A stretch of 64,000 nucleotides of DNA, from assembly GCA_023440965.1 (NCBI GenBank), contig JAEZRC010000007.1, positions 372,001-436,000 of the forward strand, given 5' to 3'. This document shows, one piece after another, positions 32,822-40,338 of the stretch. Numbering within the stretch: position 1 is the stretch's first letter; the number at the start of each line of letters is the position of its first letter. Origin of the DNA: Bacillota bacterium. Its GTDB lineage: Bacteria; Bacillota; Clostridia; Oscillospirales; Ruminococcaceae. The notes beneath the pieces are model-generated. The model made no database searches and had not been told where the DNA came from. It was given only the letters and a program-made list of their open reading frames with translations. The position numbers and the translations under genes are program-made.

Positions 32822-34417
32822 CACCAATATCCCTCTTTCGTCATAAATACTTCCACCAGTATTTCCACCGCACCTTATCGCCCTATCCAATGCCATAATA
32901 GTTGCCACTGCACCGTCGATTTTTTCGGTGCTTTTTTCTTTGTCGGGTTTTACGTTTCCGGCTGGATCAGTTCGAATGAAGATGTTATCCATCATCCAAC
33001 GCAAAACTGGGTGGCCACCATGTGCAACTTTTTCTTCAAGAGTTAGTTTCATAAGCTCTTTTGTTGGTGGTGACATATCCTTAAAGCCTTGACCGAATGG
33101 AACAACAGTGAAGCCTAACCCCTCAAGGTTCTGCACCATTTGAACTGCTCCCCAACGGTCAAAAGCAATCTCACGAATATTGTATTTTAAGCCAAGTTGC
33201 TCAATGAAATGCTCAATATATCCGTAATGCACCACATTACCCTCAGTTGTGAAAATCTGTCCTTGATGTTCCCATATATCATAATTCACATGGTCACGTC
33301 GCACACGCAAATTAATGTTATCCTCCGGTATCCAAAAATAAGGCAAGACATAATACTTATCATTTTCATCAAGTGGAGGAAAAACAAGTACAAATGCCGT
33401 AATATCCGTACTGCTTGAAAGGTCAAGCCCACCGTAGCAAACTCTCCCTTCAAGTTCTTCTGGATTGACTACAAACGCACATTTATCCCACTTCTCCATT
33501 GGCATCCAACGGATAGCTTGTTTAACCCATTGGTTGAGTCTTAATTGTCTGAATGAGTTTTCTTCAGCTGGATTTTGCTTTGCTGATTCACAGGCAGCTT
33601 TAACTTTATCAATTCCAACAGTAATTCCAAGCGAGGGGTTAGCTTTCTTCCACACCTTTGGGTCTGTCCAATCATCTTCTTGTGCTGCACCGAAAATTAC
33701 AGGATAAAATGTCGGGTCGTGCTTTCTTCCTTCAATAATATCGAGTGCCTTTTGATGTACCTCCCAGCAGATACTGTTCTGATTATCACCGGCTGTTGTA
33801 ATAAGAAAATACAGTGGCTGCATTCTTGCATCACCACTGCCTTTTGTCATAACATCATATAGCTTGCGGTTTGGCTGAGTATGCAGCTCATCAAACACAA
33901 CACCGTGGGTATTAAAGCCGTGCTTATTTCCAACATCAGCAGACAACACTTGATAAATACTGCCAGTTGGTTGATAAATAAGCCGCTTTTGTGAGTCAAG
34001 AATTTTTACTCGCTTTGACAGCGCCGGACACATTCGCACCATATCTGCTGCAACATTGAAAACAATGGACGCTTGGTTTCTGTCGGCTGCACAGCCATAA
34101 ACCTCGGCACGTTCTTCATTATCACCACAAGTAAGTAAAAGTGCCACAGCCGCCGCAAGTTCTGACTTGCCCATTTTTTTTGGTATTTCAACATAAGCTG
34201 TGTTAAACTGCCGATAGCCATTGGGTTTAAGCGTTCCAAACACATCTCGAATAATTTGTTCCTGCCAATTTATAAGGTCAAACGGCTTTCCAGACCAAGT
34301 TCCTTTAGTGTGTTTAAGAGATTCTATAAAGGCAACAGCATAATCAGCGTGATTTTTGCTATAAATACTGTCTTTTGATTTGAACTGTGTGGGTTTGTAC
34401 TTGTTTAGTTTCTGAAT
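32816..34417 (-). CDS. Terminase large subunit
   Basis: 533 residues if translation starts at ATT 34417. The first in-frame canonical codon (GTG 34243) is well inside the conserved region: upstream residues 'KHTKGTWSGKPFDLINWQEQ' belong to the protein. AAAGGAGG ends eight bases before the ATT. ATPase domain: Walker A-like 'EIPKKMGKSELAAAVALLLT', Walker B 'GVVFDELHTQ', coupling motif 'YFLITTAG'. Nuclease domain: 'CYGGLDLSSSTDITAFVLVF', 'REIAFDRWGAVQM' and 'STEKIDGAVATIMALDRAI'. The packaging motor cuts and pumps DNA into the head. The small subunit is 5 kb upstream, unusually far, because cargo has been inserted between. Confidence 0.95.
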   Translation of the reverse strand: MQKLNKYKPTQFKSKDSIYSKNHADYAVAFIESLKHTKGTWSGKPFDLINWQEQIIRDVFGTLKPNGYRQFNTAYVEIPKKMGKSELAAAVALLLTCGDNEERAEVYGCAADRNQASIVFNVAADMVRMCPALSKRVKILDSQKRLIYQPTGSIYQVLSADVGNKHGFNTHGVVFDELHTQPNRKLYDVMTKGSGDARMQPLYFLITTAGDNQNSICWEVHQKALDIIEGRKHDPTFYPVIFGAAQEDDWTDPKVWKKANPSLGITVGIDKVKAACESAKQNPAEENSFRQLRLNQWVKQAIRWMPMEKWDKCAFVVNPEELEGRVCYGGLDLSSSTDITAFVLVFPPLDENDKYYVLPYFWIPEDNINLRVRRDHVNYDIWEHQGQIFTTEGNVVHYGYIEHFIEQLGLKYNIREIAFDRWGAVQMVQNLEGLGFTVVPFGQGFKDMSPPTKELMKLTLEEKVAHGGHPVLRWMMDNIFIRTDPAGNVKPDKEKSTEKIDGAVATIMALDRAIRCGGNTGGSIYDERGILVL

Positions 34418-34440
34418 AACTGTCGCCTCCTTTGCAAAAG

Positions 34441-34463
34441 AAAAAGAGCCACAAAGGCTCTTT
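34441..34463 (-). terminator. Terminator in the leader of the large terminase
   Basis: AAAGAGCC-TTTGT-GGCTCTTT followed leftward by TTCTTTT; ten bases before the terminase SD. It would stop or attenuate transcription arriving from the right. Confidence 0.7.
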
Positions 34464-34472
34464 ACAGATTTA

Positions 34473-34501
34473 TTGAGATTAAAATAAGATAGTGTTATAA
34501 T
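34473..34501 (+). promoter_or_regulatory. Promoter of the Fe-S glycosylase-like gene
   Basis: -35 TTGAGA (34473-34478), 17-base spacer, -10 TATAAT (34496-34501). Directed against the late operon. Confidence 0.7.
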
Positions 34502-34542
34502 TAAAATGACAATTAAATATAAATAATGGGGTTCTTATACTT

Positions 34543-35307
34543 ATGGCTATTTTTATAAATAAAAAAGATGAATATGAGAAATTGGTTCAAGATGTTGCAA
34601 CTTGTAAAAAGTGTGATCAAGTCAAACTTAAAAACAAATCAACCACAATTGAGCTTATTCACGATGAATATCGAATAGAGATTAATCTTTGGGCACATTG
34701 GCAAGGTAATCTTGATGCAGATATATTAGTAATCGGTCAGGATTGGGGAAGAATTAACTCCAAGGAAGATGCTACTTATTGGAGAAATAAGAAGCCATAT
34801 TTAACTACTGATAAAACGTCAAAAGAGTATAGTATTACTGATAATAATTTGCAAAAACTATTTTTGCAGTCATTAGGAATTGATATTTCAATTTCTAATG
34901 ATAAAGTATTTTTTACGAATTCCGTGCAATGTTACAAAACTGGAAGTTTAAGCAATAAAACAAGCGATAAATGGCATCAGTGGTGTAACGAATTATTTGT
35001 GAAGCGATTAATACACATTATTAAACCTAAAATAATCATACCCATAGGGCAAAAAGCACTTAACGGTTTAAAATATTGTGGTACTATTTTTGATGCTAAT
35101 AATAATTTATTAAATGATAACTATTTTAATATGAAATTTGCTAATATTGTTGATAATGGATTTTTAAAGCTTAAATCTGATTATAAAAATGAAAATATAG
35201 AGATGTTTGTATGCCCAGTATTTCATTGTGGTGCTATGTCGTGTAACTTAAATAGAAAATATGATAAACAACTTGAAGATTGGGATAAAATAAAAGAACT
35301 ACTATAA
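34543..35307 (+). CDS. Fe-S uracil-DNA-glycosylase-family protein (family 4/5-like)
   Basis: 254 residues. The four cysteines expected for a UDG 4Fe-4S cluster are in order: 'ATCKKCDQ' (about 22/25), 'FFTNSVQCYKTG' and 'HQWCNELFVKRLIHIIKPK'. Motif A is 'ILVIGQDWG' (classical GEAPG or GQDPY); the middle strand is 'KIIIPIGQKALNG'; motif B is 'PVFHCGAMSC' (classical HPS loop). Family members excise uracil or other deaminated bases and leave abasic sites; the changes W for P in motif A and C for P after His suggest an altered substrate. It has its own promoter and terminator and lies next to a nuclease-like gene. It is prophage cargo, not part of packaging. Confidence 0.75.
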   Translation: MAIFINKKDEYEKLVQDVATCKKCDQVKLKNKSTTIELIHDEYRIEINLWAHWQGNLDADILVIGQDWGRINSKEDATYWRNKKPYLTTDKTSKEYSITDNNLQKLFLQSLGIDISISNDKVFFTNSVQCYKTGSLSNKTSDKWHQWCNELFVKRLIHIIKPKIIIPIGQKALNGLKYCGTIFDANNNLLNDNYFNMKFANIVDNGFLKLKSDYKNENIEMFVCPVFHCGAMSCNLNRKYDKQLEDWDKIKELL

Positions 35308-35313
35308 TTTATT

Positions 35314-35354
35314 ACAGGCAAAAACTTCTAAAAAAAGCTCTTGCCTGTTTTTTT
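35314..35354 (+). terminator. Terminator of the glycosylase-like gene
   Basis: ACAGGCAA..TTGCCTGT followed by TTTTTTTC; 8-bp perfect stem with a 19-base loop, directly after the stop. Confidence 0.8.
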
Positions 35355-35363
35355 CTTACTCAC

Positions 35364-35425
35364 TAATGCCTTTGTAATTATATTTCCCGCTCTTATTTCT
35401 CGAACATCAACCTTCACTCTTTAAG
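35364..35425 (-). pseudogene. Scrap of the small zinc-finger gene (3' end)
   Basis: About 75 percent identical to 36384-36445, the 3' end of the intact gene at 36376-36582 ('taatgcctttgtaattata', 'gaacatca'). With the intact end it brackets the nuclease cassette. This is the footprint of an insertion by recombination at duplicated ends. Confidence 0.7.
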
Positions 35426-35477
35426 GACGATTTATTGTACTTTTATGGATAAATTTACATAGTTCTGATTATATATA

Positions 35478-35506
35478 TTGATATTTGTTCAATTAACTAA
35501 TATAAT
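35478..35506 (+). promoter_or_regulatory. Promoter of the nuclease-like gene
   Basis: -35 TTGATA (35478-35483), 17-base spacer, -10 TATAAT (35501-35506). Confidence 0.7.
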
Positions 35507-35535
35507 TGAAGTAACAAATTATAGGAAGTGTACAA

Positions 35536-36375
35536 ATGAACATAAACGTAAATGAATTATTCTTTGATATGTCTTGTTTTAATGATGAGATGAGTACAAT
35601 AAGCAAAGATGACATAGACAGTATTTTATCACTTTGTTTGAAACTTGAGAAATATTTACTTGATAAGAAATTTATTTGCAGACAATATGACCTATATAAG
35701 GAAGAATGGCAACAATTCGAACGAGGAAACAAACAAGATATACGTAATAAAACACTTTTTGAAATGTTTGTATACTTATTTATTTATTCTCGAGAAGAAC
35801 ATATGTCCGGCGGTTATGGAAGTTCATATTTAAGAGCATTTAAGAATGACACTATTCCTATTCTGCTCAAGGAAATAGTCAACCGACTAGAAAAGATGGC
35901 AATGACACAAGACGATAAATCTGATAGATATGGTTCATTAGGTATTTCAGGAGAATATTTTGTTATGGCTGAACTGACCAGACGTGGTTTTGTTGCATCT
36001 CTTACATCTAAAAACACGAAAGCTATTGATTTATTAGTTTCAGATAAATCAGGTTCTAATTTAGCAAGTATTCAGGTGAAAACATGTGATGATATTAAAC
36101 AAAAGAAGTGGAAGATGAGTAAATCTGTTGAAAACAATTACTCACAAAGCTCATATTATGTTTTAGTTAATCTTAACAATGGAAATGAACCATCATTTTA
36201 TGTTGTACCGAGTAAATATCTTGCATATAGAGTTAATCAAGACTATGAGAAATGGTTGAATACTCCAGCCAAAAATAATAAACCACATAATGAAACCGAA
36301 ATGCGCACCTTTTCATTTATTGATGAGCATGAAGAAATGCAATATAAGGATGCTTGGTATTTACTTGGTATTTAA
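35536..36375 (+). CDS. PD-(D/E)XK-like endonuclease domain protein
   Basis: 279 residues. The N-terminal helical part (about 1-130) is unrecognised. From about 137: 'YGSLGISGEYFVMAELTRRG' (Glu of the nuclease core), 'NTKAIDLLVSDKSGS' (Asp) and 'LASIQVKTCDD' (Q-V-K), the standard alpha-beta arrangement of PD-(D/E)XK nucleases such as Holliday-resolvase- and Mrr-like enzymes and phage-defence effectors. The C-terminal part ('YYVLVNLNNGNEPSFYVVPS') is typical of such domains. It is an independent moron, with its own promoter and flanking duplicated scraps. It could cut at lesions made by the adjacent glycosylase, or be a separate restriction-like factor; neither is shown. Confidence 0.7.
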   Translation: MNINVNELFFDMSCFNDEMSTISKDDIDSILSLCLKLEKYLLDKKFICRQYDLYKEEWQQFERGNKQDIRNKTLFEMFVYLFIYSREEHMSGGYGSSYLRAFKNDTIPILLKEIVNRLEKMAMTQDDKSDRYGSLGISGEYFVMAELTRRGFVASLTSKNTKAIDLLVSDKSGSNLASIQVKTCDDIKQKKWKMSKSVENNYSQSSYYVLVNLNNGNEPSFYVVPSKYLAYRVNQDYEKWLNTPAKNNKPHNETEMRTFSFIDEHEEMQYKDAWYLLGI

Positions 36376-36582
36376 TCAACTTTTAATGCCTTTATAATTA
36401 TAATTCCCTCGCTTAATTTCCTGAACATCAGCCTCGACTGCCTTTTGGTAGTCGGGGTCTTTTCGTTCCTTGTCCTTGCATTCAAGACAAATGCATTCCT
36501 CATTGAACATACTCATAATCCGAGAACCCTTGAGGCTTTTGCCACATCGGTCACAGAATTGCTGTGTAAAAAACTTATCCAT
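36376..36582 (-). CDS. Small zinc-ribbon phage protein
   Basis: 68 residues: 'FFTQQFCDRCGKSLKGSRIM', 'SMFNEECICLECKDKERKDP', with two CxxC knuckles. It is often found near methylase and terminase genes of clostridial prophages; the function is unknown. It starts at ATG 36582 with AAGGAGGTC upstream, and is overlapped by the end of a possible 21-codon ORF. It abuts the convergent nuclease gene with no gap. Confidence 0.82.
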   Translation of the reverse strand: MDKFFTQQFCDRCGKSLKGSRIMSMFNEECICLECKDKERKDPDYQKAVEADVQEIKRGNYNYKGIKS

Positions 36583-36640
36583 TGATATTGACCTCCTTGA
36601 TTGTTTTGTGAAGTGTATTTGTTAATGTGCGATTTTTCAT
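36575..36640 (-). CDS. Possible 21-codon leader peptide before the zinc-ribbon gene
   Basis: ATG 36640 to TAA 36575 encodes 'MKNRTLTNTLHKTIKEVNIN' plus Gly. AGGTAGG precedes it, and its stop overlaps the ATG of the next gene, as in translational coupling. It could be a real small protein or chance. Confidence 0.3.
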   Translation of the reverse strand: MKNRTLTNTLHKTIKEVNING

Positions 36641-36686
36641 ACTGTTTTCCTACCTCTCAAGTTAATGTGTGTTTGATTTTGCATAC

Positions 36687-36700
36687 ACATATTAACTCTG
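36687..36700. repeat. 14-bp site acatattaactctg, copy 2
   Basis: Identical to 15504-15517. Here it overlaps a wider inverted repeat (gttaatgtgtg..cacatattaac, 36661-36696). The 36583-36778 region otherwise holds only the possible leader ORF and is AT-rich. Confidence 0.35.
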
Positions 36701-36778
36701 CCGGCAGTATATATCAAGTTTTATTAATGCTATATACTATAGAAAAGCGCGTATGATATTTGTGCAGGTTATGATATG

Positions 36779-36807
36779 TTGATTTTGGTAATATTTTGGA
36801 GTATAAT
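36779..36807 (+). promoter_or_regulatory. Promoter of the 197-aa cargo gene
   Basis: -35 TTGATT (36779-36784), 17-base spacer, -10 TATAAT (36802-36807). Confidence 0.65.
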
Positions 36808-36833
36808 TAAGCAAAATGACAGGAGTGGTTAAT

Positions 36834-37427
36834 ATGGCAAAGGCTCAATTTGTGCAAGAGTATATTAATAAATGTGAAAAAATACTGGTAGATAAAGATA
36901 TCAAAAAAGCTGATATATTACAAGATGATATAATTGCAGTTTTTGAAAAAGAAATTCCAACTATTTGTAATAGATTAGATAACTATAATCATTGGGGTTC
37001 TGATACACCAGTTGATTTTTTAGGAGACTTATCCAAATTACAACAAATACTAACTAATCATCTTGCAGATTTAGAACGTGAAGATAAGATACGGAACGAT
37101 GAACTTGAAAAGCTAAAATTGCAACAATCGATTCTAAATATTAATAACACTAATACTAATTCTGCAAATGCTACTGCCACATCAAATGTGACGATAACTA
37201 TTGAACAAACATTAGAAGCCATTTCAAGAATTTCAGAAGATGTGCTAAGACAAGCAGATAAACAAGAACTTGAAGATAAAATATCTGCTTTGGAAGTTGC
37301 TAAAAGCAATCCAACAAAATTAAAATGCAAGCTTCCCGGTATTTTAAAATACATAGCAGATAAAGGTGTCGAAGTCGGAATAGCACTATTGCCTTATTTA
37401 GGGGATATTGCAAGAATGATAAAATAA
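36834..37427 (+). CDS. Unknown cargo protein with helical C-terminus
   Basis: 197 residues from ATG 36834 (AGGAG eight bases upstream); the earlier ATG at 36816 precedes the SD. N-terminal helices ('FVQEYINKCEKILVDKDIKK'), a Thr/Asn-rich linker ('NNTNTNSANATATSNVTITI'), a coiled coil ('AISRISEDVLRQADKQELED'), and a conserved-looking end ('LKYIADKGVEVGIALLPYLG') that may insert in or lie on the membrane. I cannot name a family. The linker plus amphipathic-end layout resembles some phage-exclusion proteins. It is an isolated moron with its own promoter and terminator. Confidence 0.7.
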   Translation: MAKAQFVQEYINKCEKILVDKDIKKADILQDDIIAVFEKEIPTICNRLDNYNHWGSDTPVDFLGDLSKLQQILTNHLADLEREDKIRNDELEKLKLQQSILNINNTNTNSANATATSNVTITIEQTLEAISRISEDVLRQADKQELEDKISALEVAKSNPTKLKCKLPGILKYIADKGVEVGIALLPYLGDIARMIK

Positions 37428-37433
37428 TCATAA

Positions 37434-37463
37434 AAGACCTGAACTAACAATTTAGGTCTTTTT
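37434..37463. terminator. Shared convergent terminator
   Basis: AAGACCT..AGGTCTTTTT with A and T tracts on both sides; serves the cargo gene on the plus strand and the methyltransferase on the minus strand. The methyltransferase stop lies in its loop. Confidence 0.75.
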
Positions 37464-38679
37464 CTATTTCATCATACCTCATCTTTACACCATCTCTCAA
37501 AAGAAACACACTATCAGCATTGCCCACCTGCTCAATAAATCTCTTAACAATAACATCAGCGTACTTTTCATCAAGTTCAATAGTGTAGCAAATTCTATCC
37601 GTCTGCTCACAAGCTATAAGAGTTGAACCACTTCCACCAAAGGGGTCAAGAACAATTGAATTAGTCAAACTGGAGTTTGTTATCGGATAAGCAACAAGTG
37701 ATATCGGTTTCATTGTAGGGTGATATTTTGATTTTGTTGGGCGGTCAAAGTTCCAAGTGGTGCGTTGCTTTCTGTCACCATAAAATTTATGCCCAGCAGT
37801 AGGTTTCCAGCCAACAAGCACAGGCTCATGGTTATACTGATAATCGCAACGTCCCAAAACTGGTGAATTTTTCACCCATATACAAGTCTGATGACAAAAG
37901 AAACCAGCGTCTTTAAATGCCATTCTGAAATTTACAGTTTCTCTATCAGCGTGGAAAACATAAATGCTACCACCATCAGCAAGATTTTCGTACATTCCTT
38001 TGTAGGCTGATAGCAGAAACTCATAAAATTTCTTATCGTCCATATTGTCATTCTGAATTGTTCCGGCAGTGCCCTCATAAGCTACATTATATGGCGGATC
38101 TGTTACAACAAGATTTGCTTTCTTGCCGTCCATAAGCTTTGAGTAAGTTTCAGCTTTTGTGCTGTCACCACATATAAGCCGATGTCTGCCCAAAAGCCAC
38201 ACATCACCTTGCTTTGTAATCGGCGCTTCAGGCAAAGGCTCGTCAAAATTATCTTCTGTAACATCAACACCCGAATTTAAAAGCTTATCAATCTCATCAA
38301 CCTCAAAGCCAAGCTCTGAAATATCAAATTCAAGCTCTTTCAGGTTCTCAATTTCAAGCTTTAATAGCTCATTATCCCAGCCAGCATCTTCAGCAAGACG
38401 GTTGTCTGCTATGATGTAGGCTTTTTTCTGTGCATCTGTTAAATGGTCAACAAAAACACCAGGCACATCAGTCATTCCCTCTGCTTTTGCAGCGAGAACA
38501 CGTCCGTGCCCTGCAATAATATTAAATTTGCTGTCAATCAAAATTGGATTTACAAACCCGAATTCTCGCAAGCTTGATTGTAGCTTTTTAAGTTGCTCGG
38601 GGCTATGCGTCCTTGAATTATTTATGTAAGGAACAAGCTTGTCTATCGGAATGCGTTCCATTTTTTCTGTTGTATTCAG
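37444..38679 (-). CDS. ParB-domain DNA methyltransferase
   Basis: 411 residues if it starts at CTG 38679, eight bases after AAAGGAGG; the ATG at 38661 is 26 bases from the SD and the GTG at 38736 has no good SD. The N-terminal ParB/Srx-like domain has 'RIPIDKLVPYINNSRTHSPE' and 'IAGHGRVLAAKAEG'. The DNA methylase has 'VTDPPYNVAYEG' (motif IV DPPY) and 'VLDPFGGSGSTLIACEQT' (motif I FGGSG), in beta-class order. It modifies adenine-N6 or cytosine-N4, probably shielding phage DNA from host restriction such as the type I system at 52-58 kb, or marking DNA for packaging. Confidence 0.92.
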   Translation of the reverse strand: MNTTEKMERIPIDKLVPYINNSRTHSPEQLKKLQSSLREFGFVNPILIDSKFNIIAGHGRVLAAKAEGMTDVPGVFVDHLTDAQKKAYIIADNRLAEDAGWDNELLKLEIENLKELEFDISELGFEVDEIDKLLNSGVDVTEDNFDEPLPEAPITKQGDVWLLGRHRLICGDSTKAETYSKLMDGKKANLVVTDPPYNVAYEGTAGTIQNDNMDDKKFYEFLLSAYKGMYENLADGGSIYVFHADRETVNFRMAFKDAGFFCHQTCIWVKNSPVLGRCDYQYNHEPVLVGWKPTAGHKFYGDRKQRTTWNFDRPTKSKYHPTMKPISLVAYPITNSSLTNSIVLDPFGGSGSTLIACEQTDRICYTIELDEKYADVIVKRFIEQVGNADSVFLLRDGVKMRYDEIEKDLNC

Positions 38680-38824
38680 AATGTTTTCCTCCTTTAATTT
38701 TGTATAGTCCTTTTCTTGCACCGACAATATCGCCACTCAAAGCCTGACCTTTCAGAGTTTTAAACTGTTGTGGTGTTAGGTCTGATTTTTTCAAGTGCTT
38801 TATGAAATTAGTTAGTTCGGTCAT
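38618..38824 (-). CDS. Small phage protein before the methyltransferase
   Basis: 68 residues. 'MTELTNFIKHLKKSDLTPQQ' and 'FKTLKGQALSGDIVGARKGL' are strongly typical of a tiny protein located next to phage methyltransferases. Related proteins usually end near residue 46, so the last 20 residues, which overlap the methyltransferase, may be a run-on caused by loss of the usual stop. The SD of the methyltransferase lies inside this gene. Function unknown. Confidence 0.7.
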   Translation of the reverse strand: MTELTNFIKHLKKSDLTPQQFKTLKGQALSGDIVGARKGLYKIKGGKHSEYNRKNGTHSDRQACSLHK

Positions 38825-38847
38825 TTTACCTCCGTTTAGGCATGAAA

Positions 38848-38875
38848 AAAGACAATTCGGTTAAGAATTGTCTTT
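38848..38875 (-). terminator. Terminator of the 182-aa cargo gene
   Basis: AAAGACAATTC-TTAACC-GAATTGTCTTT plus TTT; perfect 11-bp stem. About 95 bases after the cargo stop; nothing else seen between. Confidence 0.85.
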
Positions 38876-38971
38876 GAAATGTTTGGTTGTTAATGTAAGG
38901 TGTGCTCATAATAAATATTAGGTGAAATATAGAAATCATCGCAAGCACATCCCACATGATAAGTAAATATG

Positions 38972-39520
38972 TTATCCGAATTTATCAATACATGTAGTAA
39001 CAATTTTCTTAAGCCAATCACAGTATTGTTGGCAAATTTCTAAAACATCCTTGTTTTTAAATTCTTCCACGCTGTGTATTTCATTTATAGTACCATGAAA
39101 AGTTAATGTATTACCATCGGTTATTTTACTTGCTTGTTTTTTCTCTCCTTGTTCAATAGTAAGATTTATTTTTTTTCCTGCAAAAGGCATCATTTCATCA
39201 TAGATATTAAAACTGTTTATAGCATCACCAATAATAAATTCTGTCTTAACTTGTAACGGTTTCTTTTTAAGAGAACGATTTCTCATGTCAACAATACCAC
39301 TAAGAAGTATTTTTTTATCACTATCTACATCAGTATTATCATACCATTCCTGCCAACCTTCAATCTTTCCATATTCATTTTTCATAATCCATAATACCGA
39401 TCGAGCTGAACTAATAAAGGCATTCAAATAATAATCAAAGTCAGGAAACAATTCTTTTGTTTCTTCTAACTTGTTCAAAAAAAATTCCACTTCATTTAAT
39501 ACAAATTCAGTGCTCTTCAT
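38972..39520 (-). CDS. Unknown cargo protein
   Basis: 182 residues. 'DFDYYLNAFISSARSVLWIM' and 'KIEGWQEWYDN' look like a helical, possibly HEPN-like, module. The second half is beta-rich ('KKPLQVKTEFIIGDAINSFN', 'TLTFHGTINEIHSVEEF') and ends in a helix with 'ICQQYCDWLKKIVTTC'. I do not recognise the family. Promoter 39604-39632 and terminator 38848-38875 make it an independent cassette between the small terminase and the methyltransferase. Confidence 0.7.
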   Translation of the reverse strand: MKSTEFVLNEVEFFLNKLEETKELFPDFDYYLNAFISSARSVLWIMKNEYGKIEGWQEWYDNTDVDSDKKILLSGIVDMRNRSLKKKPLQVKTEFIIGDAINSFNIYDEMMPFAGKKINLTIEQGEKKQASKITDGNTLTFHGTINEIHSVEEFKNKDVLEICQQYCDWLKKIVTTCIDKFG

Positions 39521-39603
39521 TGTTATATCCCTTTCTAATTATTACTGCAAAATGTTAATATTTAGCTTTTCATTATTACTATCATATAAATAATCTTTAT
39601 TTT

Positions 39604-39632
39604 ATAATATCATAAAGCCATAAATTTTTCAA
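39604..39632 (-). promoter_or_regulatory. Promoter of the 182-aa cargo gene
   Basis: -35 TTGAAA (39632-39627), 17-base spacer, -10 TATTAT (39609-39604). Confidence 0.6.
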
Positions 39633-39639
39633 CCATTAT

Positions 39640-40182
39640 TTACCTCCCACCACTTAGAAGTGCCTCCATAGGGTCTGTTGTATTTGGCAGTCCTGTAAAA
39701 GTAACAGTACAGTTTGCCCTGACTGTGTTTTCTATTGCATACTGCATCTGATTTAATATTTTAAGTCGGTTCATCAAAATAGCTTCAAGAGGATTATCCC
39801 TTGCATCTCCAGAAGAAGATTTTGCAAGAAATCCATGCTTCGAAATTAACCTTTCAAGCTGAACATAACGAGCCTGTTGCATTGCAAAACGCTGTAAATA
39901 ATTTATATCAAATAGTTTTTCACATTTTCTCTCCACAAGCCAGTTCCAAATATCCTCAAAGAACTTTTTAGCAAGTAATTCTTCACCATCTTTTTGATCC
40001 TCAGTCAAATAGCCTATAGCCTCGGGAATTGTTGGAGTATCCTCATCAATTAAATTCTCACCTTGAAACTTCACAGACTTTAACCTTGAAGGGCGAGTGC
40101 CGTCAATTATTGCTTCACTTAAAGCTTTTCTTGGTCTGCCTGCATTTTGCCTTGCACCTCCTCTTCCATCCCCTTTCGCCAT
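39640..40182 (-). CDS. Terminase small subunit (P27-like)
   Basis: 180 residues: basic start 'KGDGRGGARQNAGRPRKALS', 'YLTEDQKDGEELLAKKFFED', 'FAMQQARYVQLERLISKHGF' and 'DNPLEAILMNRLKILNQMQ'. This is the P27-type DNA-recognition subunit that delivers phage DNA to the large subunit. It follows the HNH gene, the usual cos-phage order. Bases 40183-40338 contain no gene; a cos site may lie near here, but I cannot point to it. Confidence 0.85.
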   Translation of the reverse strand: MAKGDGRGGARQNAGRPRKALSEAIIDGTRPSRLKSVKFQGENLIDEDTPTIPEAIGYLTEDQKDGEELLAKKFFEDIWNWLVERKCEKLFDINYLQRFAMQQARYVQLERLISKHGFLAKSSSGDARDNPLEAILMNRLKILNQMQYAIENTVRANCTVTFTGLPNTTDPMEALLSGGR

Positions 40183-40338
40183 ATTATCACCACCATTGAA
40201 TTTGATTTTTTTGAATTATTTTTTGAATTTGGCTTTTTTTATACGGCACCCTACGCCGCTGTCCTATTTTAAAGGGTTTGGAGATTTTTATACCCCCACC
40301 CAAAAGAGGTTGGTACTAAATCATAATACTAACCTCTT

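Noticed and set aside
32816..34243. Large terminase starting at GTG 34243
   Set aside because: Fifty-eight upstream in-frame codons encode conserved terminase residues and lead exactly to a strong SD, so the GTG is internal.
36376..36582. Zinc-ribbon gene as part of the nuclease cassette
   Set aside because: It is on the opposite strand and occurs in ordinary phage context; only its 3' end was duplicated by the cassette insertion.
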